Of a stretch of DNA of 64,000 nucleotides, positions 59,552 through 64,000 are shown piece by piece. This DNA is from Pantoea sp050157905 (GTDB taxonomy: Bacteria > Pseudomonadota > Gammaproteobacteria > Enterobacterales > Enterobacteriaceae): NCBI RefSeq assembly GCF_050157905.1, contig NZ_JBKIWZ010000001.1:2790001-2854000 (forward strand), written 5' to 3'. Made by a program: the position numbers and the translations under genes. Below the pieces are notes generated by a model that worked only from the letters and a program-made list of their open reading frames with translations, ran no database searches and was not told the DNA's origin. The first letter of the stretch is position 1, and the number at the start of each line of letters is the position of its first letter.

Positions 59552-59775
59552 TCGTCAATACGATCCTGACCTATCGCGGCTTCGGCCTCATCTTCCAGAT
59601 CCCAGCGGTGGTGCTGAAATAGCGCCACCGCCTCCCCTTCACCAAAACGTGCCACCAGCGACGTAGCGCCGATAGCACAGTTCAGCCGCATACCGTTGAC
59701 CAGCACCGGGAAACAAACAGCGTCCCATTCCGCGTTATAGGTTACATCATCCGGAAACTGGATAGCCTGATTCAC
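59518..59775 (-). CDS. yrdB: YrdB, DUF1488 protein
   Basis: This 85-residue protein (E. coli YrdB 85) starts MNQAIQFPDDVTYNAEWDAV and has the conserved FPVLVNGMRLNCAI segment. Function is unknown. Its ATG overlaps the aroE stop (ATGA), so it is translationally coupled to aroE. Its 3' end overlaps the 3' end of yrdA on the other strand. Confidence 0.9.
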   Translation of the reverse strand: MNQAIQFPDDVTYNAEWDAVCFPVLVNGMRLNCAIGATSLVARFGEGEAVALFQHHRWDLEDEAEAAIGQDRIDDQGWIWLSPAR

Positions 59776-60589
59776 GACTGCATAGCCTGTTTAAGCTGAA
59801 CAATGACTGGCGCGATTGCTGGCATCACACCGTGCCACAGATAGAACGCGTGGGCGGCCTGGCCAACCAGCATGCCTGCGCCATCGGCAAGATGCTGCGC
59901 ACCGTGCGCCTGGCACCAGTGCAGAAACGGCGTCAGCCCGCTTTGATAGAACATGTCATAACAGCGCATGCCTGAATGGATGAGTTCTGCAGGTAAAGGA
60001 GGGGTTTTCCCCTCTACCCCGCTGGAGGTGGCATTAATGATTAAATCGAAGCGCTGATTTGCCAGCTGGCCGAAGTCAGATGCGCGGATAGTGCCACTCT
60101 GATTAAACAGGCCGGCAAGCTCTTCTGCCCGCGCGGCGGTGCGGTTGACCACCGTCAGTGTGACGCCTGATGAAAGCAGTGGCAGGATGACCCCGCGTGC
60201 TGCCCCCCTGCCCCCACCAGCAACACATTGTCACCGGCATTGATCATCCCCAGCCGTTCAAGGTCGCTTAGCAGGCCAATACCATCCGTGTTATCTCCCA
60301 GAATCAGCCCATCGCTGAGCTTCTTCACCGTGTTTACTGCGCCGGACATTGCGGCACGTTCGGTGAGCCGATCGGCAAACTCAAATGCCTGCTGTTTGAA
60401 AGGCAACGTCACGTTGGCGCCACGTCCGCCCTGTTCAAAAAAAGCCGTCAGCGCCTGAGGAAACGCCTCTGTCGGTGCGCAGATACGGCCATATCGATGT
60501 TCGATGCCCGTCTGTTCAGCGAAAGCCTGATGTATCAGCGGAGATTTACTGTGGTTGATCGGATTACCGAAAACGGCGAAGTGGTCCAT
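59772..60589 (-). pseudogene. aroE: AroE, shikimate dehydrogenase, frameshifted as assembled
   Basis: AroE reduces 3-dehydroshikimate to shikimate with NADPH. From ATG 60589 (MDHFAVFGNPINHSKSPLIH) the frame holds the substrate site and NVTLPFKQQAFEFAD, up to the nucleotide loop LLVGAGG. There a run of six C on the plus strand (60203-60208) shifts it into a premature stop. In the next frame VNRTAARAEELAGLFNQ continues to the proper C-terminus (QLKQAMQS). One extra G restores AGGAARGVILPLLSSG and a 272-residue protein, the E. coli length. Loss of aroE would cause aromatic auxotrophy, so an error in the sequence is more likely than a real mutation. yrdB overlaps its stop. Confidence 0.92.
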
Positions 60590-60592
60590 GCA

Positions 60593-61165
60593 TTAACCCT
60601 GACGTATAAGTTCGCCGCTGATGACATCGCGGATTTCGGAAGGATTGAGTCGTCCGCCCGTTTTTCCTGACAGCACCGGGAAGTGCTCACCAAACTGGCG
60701 CTTTACTTCTTCTGCCGTACGGCAGGGAGGCAGACCGGTCAGATTTGCGCTGGTTGATACCAGCGGTTTGCCAAATGCCCGGCAAATCGCCTGCACATCC
60801 GGATGATCGCTGACGCGAATCGCCAGTGAATCAAACTGTCCGGTAAGCCAGCGTGGCGTCTGAGGCGGAACGGGAACAACAAATGTGACCGGGCCCGGCC
60901 AGCATGCAAACATCCGTTCCCGCTGGATCACAGAGAGTTCGCGTGCAGAGATGTAAGGCTCCAGCTGACTGTAATCAGCCGCGATGAGAATCAGTCCCTT
61001 CTCAACCGGACGCTGTTTCAGTGCCAGCAGGGCCATAACGGCAGATTCACTGTCAGGGTCACAGCCCAGACCAAATACGGCTTCAGTGGGATAGGCGATG
61101 ACCGCCTGTCGATTCAGCTGCGCTAAGCAGGTTTCAAGCGAATCGGCGAGGTGTTGATTTTCCAT
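60593..61165 (-). CDS. tsaC: TsaC, threonylcarbamoyl-AMP synthase
   Basis: TsaC makes L-threonylcarbamoyl-AMP from threonine, bicarbonate and ATP for t6A37 modification of tRNA. The 190-residue protein (E. coli 190) has the YrdC/Sua5 fold with the KxR-type site around VIAYPTEAVFGLGCDPDS and SLAIRVSDHP, and the SANLTGLP motif. It lies 3 bp upstream of aroE in the dprA-smg-yrdD-tsaC-aroE-yrdB row. Confidence 0.96.
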   Translation of the reverse strand: MENQHLADSLETCLAQLNRQAVIAYPTEAVFGLGCDPDSESAVMALLALKQRPVEKGLILIAADYSQLEPYISARELSVIQRERMFACWPGPVTFVVPVPPQTPRWLTGQFDSLAIRVSDHPDVQAICRAFGKPLVSTSANLTGLPPCRTAEEVKRQFGEHFPVLSGKTGGRLNPSEIRDVISGELIRQG

Positions 61166-61171
61166 GAACGA

Positions 61172-61717
61172 TCAATTCTCTTCAGTAATGGCTTTGCCAC
61201 AACGCTTACTGGCGCAGAAGCGTTTCACGCCCTGCGCCGTCTTTTTCTCAACCAGCAGCGGATACTGACAATAAGGGCAGATTCCGGCAACGGGTATCAG
61301 GTTTACGACAAACTGGCAGGCCGGATAGCGATCGCAGGCGTGAAACGTTTTGCCATAGCGGGAGCGACGCTGAACCAGGTGACCTTCATGACACTGTGGA
61401 CAGGCCAGCGTGGTTTCATCCGGCTTGTCGATAGTTTCCGTGTATCCGCATTCCGGATAGTGACTGCAGCCAATGAACATGCCAAAACGTCCCTGCCGCA
61501 GCACTTTATCTGCACCGCATTCAGGGCAGGAATGCCCTTCCAGCACTTTAACCACATGGCCATCGGCCTGACTTTTTAAAGGACGAATATAGTCGCACGC
61601 CGGGTAGTTCGCACAGCCAAGGAATGGACCATGTTTACCGGAGCGGATAACCAGTTCTGCCCCGCAAGCGGGGCAGGGATCCTGTTTAGGCACTGTGAAA
61701 AGTGCAGCTTTACTCAT
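61172..61717 (-). CDS. yrdD: YrdD, topoisomerase-type zinc-ribbon protein
   Basis: This protein consists of repeated topoisomerase IA C-terminal zinc ribbons without the catalytic domain. I chose the ATG at 61717 (MSKAALFTVPKQDPCPACG), giving 181 residues; an in-frame ATG three codons upstream is possible. Four Cys-rich units are visible: CPACGAEL...CANYPAC, CPECGADK...CSHYPEC, CPQCHEGH...CDRYPAC and CPYCQYPL...CASKRC. It probably binds single-stranded DNA or RNA; function is not established. Confidence 0.93.
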   Translation of the reverse strand: MSKAALFTVPKQDPCPACGAELVIRSGKHGPFLGCANYPACDYIRPLKSQADGHVVKVLEGHSCPECGADKVLRQGRFGMFIGCSHYPECGYTETIDKPDETTLACPQCHEGHLVQRRSRYGKTFHACDRYPACQFVVNLIPVAGICPYCQYPLLVEKKTAQGVKRFCASKRCGKAITEEN

Positions 61718-61741
61718 AGCGATCAATGCATGAAAGGAAAT

Positions 61742-62215
61742 TCAGTGCAGCATACCTTCATTGACGTCGAATAGCAGTTCTTCCATCTGCTGATACGCGT
61801 TCTCACATCCCGGGATGTTGAACAGCACCATCAGCACCACCCATTTGAGATCTTCAAGGTCGAATTCAGAAGTATCCAGCGCCATGACGCGTTCGATGAC
61901 CATTTCACGGGTTTCCAGATTCAGCACCTGAATCTGCTCCAGAAAGAGCAGGAAACCGCGGCTATCAGCATCTAAACGCTTGCTCTCTTCATCGGTATAG
62001 ATGCGCATAGAGAGCGGATCATTCGTCATCAAAACTGGCGCAATCAGTCCTTCCTGGTAATCGGCCAGTCTTTCCAGCCAGTTGAGCGCACTGTAGATAT
62101 CTTCACGATGGAACCCGGCATCCGTCAGGTCGTCTGTTAATCTGTCCTGATCAACACCCATTTCTGCTTCGTTGTGGATATATGTCTCAAACAAATATAT
62201 CAGTACGTCGAACAT
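61742..62215 (-). CDS. smg: Smg, DUF494 protein
   Basis: This 157-residue acidic protein (E. coli Smg 157) starts MFDVLIYLFETYIHNEAEMG and has the conserved LEDLKWVVLMVLFNIPGCENAY segment. Its biochemical function is unknown; it is linked by position to dprA, whose 3' end it overlaps by 29 bp. Confidence 0.94.
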   Translation of the reverse strand: MFDVLIYLFETYIHNEAEMGVDQDRLTDDLTDAGFHREDIYSALNWLERLADYQEGLIAPVLMTNDPLSMRIYTDEESKRLDADSRGFLLFLEQIQVLNLETREMVIERVMALDTSEFDLEDLKWVVLMVLFNIPGCENAYQQMEELLFDVNEGMLH

Positions 62216-63311
62216 GGCATGCCCTCCTCAATCGGACATAGCCGCCGGGTACAGCTGCGATCCATCCTGCTAACTCCAGTTCCAGCAACTGAGCTGAGAT
62301 AACTGGCACAGATTGGCCGGCACGTTCAGCGACAACGTCAACAGGTGTAACCTCATCACCTACGTTAGCCAACACATCAGCAAATGGCAATGGAGCAGCG
62401 TCACTCATCTCAGAATAAATTTCACTGGTCTGGATTGGTGGCAGCCAGTGGAGTGCGCTGGCCAGGTCTTCCAGGATGTTATTCGGATGTGCCACCAGCA
62501 GTGCTCCCTGCTGGATCAGCCAGTTTACGCCTTCACTGAGAGGGTTGCCGAGCGCGCCAGGCAAAGCGTAGACGTTGCGGTTCTGTTCCAGCGCATAACG
62601 GGCCGTCACCAGCGAGCCACTTTTGAGCGTTGCCTCTGCCACCAGCACCCCATGACTCAGCCCACTGATGATGCGGTTACGGCGCGGAAAGTTAAACGGA
62701 TGCGGGATAGCCGTCAGTGGAAACTCCGACACGACAGCCCCGCCCTGCTCAACGATCTCTGCGGCCAGCCGGGTATGGTTTTTTGGGTAGAGCCGCTGCA
62801 GGCCACTGCCCAACACCGCCACCGTTTTTCCGCCCGCGCTCAGTGCGGCCTGGTGAGCCACACCATCGATCCCCCGCGCCAGTCCGCTGGTGATGGTCAG
62901 GCCGCTGAGCGACAGGTGCCGGGTAAACCAGTCGCACCAGTATCGTCCATTGTGCGAACCATTCCGGCTCCCCACTACGGCTAACTGAGGGGTGCTAAGT
63001 ACGCCAGGGTCGCCATCAATATAAAGTAACGGGGGAAAGTGACGCGTTTCTCTGAGACGGAGAGGGTAGGCAACGTCCAAAGCCGTGACCAGATGATGGG
63101 ACGGGCTTTGCGCCAGCCAGGCGTATACCTCTGCAACCTTTTGATCGCTGAAACCATCATATTGCTGACGCTGATTCGCATCTAATCCAGCCCGAATCAG
63201 AGTCTCAGGGTCTGCTGCTCCGGTATCGGTTTTCTGCACCGCATCAACCCAGCGTTTCCCTGTCATTCCACTTACGGCCGCCAGCCGTATATAGTGCGCT
63301 AATCTCTCCAT
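62187..63311 (-). CDS. dprA: DprA, DNA-processing protein
   Basis: DprA binds single-stranded DNA and loads RecA during natural transformation; in enterics its role is less clear. I chose the ATG at 63311 (MERLAHYIRLAAVSGMTG) because AGGGAG precedes it; a GTG at 63347 adds 12 residues without a ribosome site. This gives 374 residues, as in E. coli. The Rossmann-like core is clear (VVGSRNGSHNG, TSGLARGIDGVAH, FPRRNRIISGLS, GSLVTARYALEQ), and the C-terminal winged helix is complete (VPGGYVRLRRACHVRR). Confidence 0.94.
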   Translation of the reverse strand: MERLAHYIRLAAVSGMTGKRWVDAVQKTDTGAADPETLIRAGLDANQRQQYDGFSDQKVAEVYAWLAQSPSHHLVTALDVAYPLRLRETRHFPPLLYIDGDPGVLSTPQLAVVGSRNGSHNGRYWCDWFTRHLSLSGLTITSGLARGIDGVAHQAALSAGGKTVAVLGSGLQRLYPKNHTRLAAEIVEQGGAVVSEFPLTAIPHPFNFPRRNRIISGLSHGVLVAEATLKSGSLVTARYALEQNRNVYALPGALGNPLSEGVNWLIQQGALLVAHPNNILEDLASALHWLPPIQTSEIYSEMSDAAPLPFADVLANVGDEVTPVDVVAERAGQSVPVISAQLLELELAGWIAAVPGGYVRLRRACHVRRTDIFV

Positions 63312-63351
63312 CTCTGGCTCCCTGATCGCCCCGGCTTCCTGCCGCACAATG

Positions 63352-63381
63352 CTGTCAATCAGGTCCCGAAAAGTCTACAAT
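63352..63381 (+). promoter_or_regulatory. Candidate def-fmt promoter
   Basis: CTGTCA (63352-63357) and TACAAT (63376-63381) are separated by 18 bp, 46 bp before the def ATG, in the divergent dprA-def gap. Confidence 0.4.
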
Positions 63382-63426
63382 ATGGGGTAGTAATCTTTTC
63401 ATAACCGAATACAGATCTGGATATTT

Positions 63427-63939
63427 ATGTCAGTTTTGCAGGTATTACATTTCCCTGACGAGCGCCTGCGCAAAGTCGCCGCGCCCGTTAAAGAAGTTAA
63501 CGCAGACATTCAGCGTATCGTTGATGATATGTTCGACACGATGTACGCCGAAGAAGGTATCGGTCTTGCGGCAACGCAGGTCGATATTCATCAGCGCATT
63601 ATCGTGATTGATGTCTCTGAAAGTCGCGAAGAGCGGTTAGTGCTGATTAACCCTGAACTGCTGGAAAAAAGCGGTGAAACCGGTATTGAAGAGGGCTGCC
63701 TCTCTATTCCGGAACAGCGTGCTTTTGTTCCGCGCGCCGAGCGGGTGAAGGTCCGCGCGCTGGATCGCGACGGTAAAAGTTTCGAGCTGGAAGCCAGCGA
63801 GCTACTGGCCATCTGTATCCAGCATGAGATCGATCATCTGGAAGGTAAGCTGTTTATCGATTATCTGTCGCCGCTGAAGCGTCAACGGATAAAAACGAAG
63901 TTAGAGAAGCTGGCGCGCCAGAACGCCCAGTCTTCCTGA
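63427..63939 (+). CDS. def: Peptide deformylase
   Basis: Def removes the formyl group from the N-terminal methionine of new proteins. The 170-residue protein (E. coli 169) has the three catalytic motifs: GIGLAATQV, EEGCLSIPE (metal Cys) and QHEIDHLEG (HEXXH). It is the first gene of def-fmt and divergent from dprA. Confidence 0.98.
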   Translation: MSVLQVLHFPDERLRKVAAPVKEVNADIQRIVDDMFDTMYAEEGIGLAATQVDIHQRIIVIDVSESREERLVLINPELLEKSGETGIEEGCLSIPEQRAFVPRAERVKVRALDRDGKSFELEASELLAICIQHEIDHLEGKLFIDYLSPLKRQRIKTKLEKLARQNAQSS

Positions 63940-63959
63940 GAACTCAAAAAGGGATAAAC

Positions 63960-64000
63960 GTGTCTGCCCCGCTAAAAATCATTTTTGCCGGCACACCTGA
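63960..64000 (+). CDS. fmt: Fmt, methionyl-tRNA formyltransferase (5' fragment, cut by window end)
   Basis: Only the first 13 codons are visible, from GTG 63960: MSAPLKIIFAGTP, the conserved Fmt N-terminus. Fmt formylates initiator Met-tRNA and is the functional partner of the preceding deformylase. It starts 20 bp after the def stop, the standard def-fmt arrangement. Confidence 0.93.
   Translation, partial: MSAPLKIIFAGTP

Overview
The window looks like chromosomal backbone DNA from a gamma-proteobacterium of the order Enterobacterales. Gene order, protein lengths and tRNA/rRNA layout follow the E. coli K-12 94.7-min and 73-74-min regions closely. Departures from E. coli (msrPQ-aroQ ahead of accBC, a triplicated yhcN, no acrEF, an added aldehyde dehydrogenase) point to Erwiniaceae, most likely Pantoea or a close relative. 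That genus assignment is inference; I could not search 16S. I see no prophage, insertion sequence, CRISPR array or defence island.

Region 1 (1-17445): the hflK-hflX-hfq-miaA-mutL-amiB-tsaE-nnr gene row on the minus strand, with an ERIC-like repeat between hflK and hflX. Divergent queG follows, then an AT-rich spacer with four DnaA boxes and an IHF site that I read as the datA locus. Next come three tRNA-Gly(GCC) genes, orn, and rsgA / psd-mscM.

Region 2 (17449-48270): mdh and argR, three tandem yhcN-like genes, yhcO, a GabD-like dehydrogenase, the aaeXAB efflux operon with aaeR, tldD-yhdP-rng-yhdE-mreDCB, csrD, msrP-msrQ, aroQ-accB-accC (with a possible 12-residue leader peptide), yhdT-panF-prmA and dusB-fis. 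In E. coli, regions 1 and 2 lie far apart, so the mscM/mdh junction is a rearrangement point relative to K-12.

Region 3 (48649-64000): an amino-acid ABC operon (aapJQMP/yhdWXYZ type) behind a textbook sigma-54 promoter. It runs toward a complete rRNA operon on the minus strand: 16S, tRNA-Glu(TTC), 23S, 5S, tRNA-Thr(GGT), 5S, with P1/P2 promoters, boxA sites and a terminator. Then come yrdA, the minus-strand row dprA-smg-yrdD-tsaC-aroE-yrdB, and def-fmt (fmt cut by the window end).

Main caution and main observation: three genes that should be intact (nnr, msrQ, aroE) are each broken by one missing base, in each case at a run of six G where the reading frame needs seven. I found no G or C run longer than six anywhere in the window. 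The simplest reading is systematic homopolymer collapse in sequencing or assembly, not three pseudogenes. I did not find a convincing undescribed multi-gene system. The most interesting biology is the datA-like DnaA-titration site, the tandem yhcN family, the sigma-54 promoter of the aap operon and the candidate leader ORF before aroQ.
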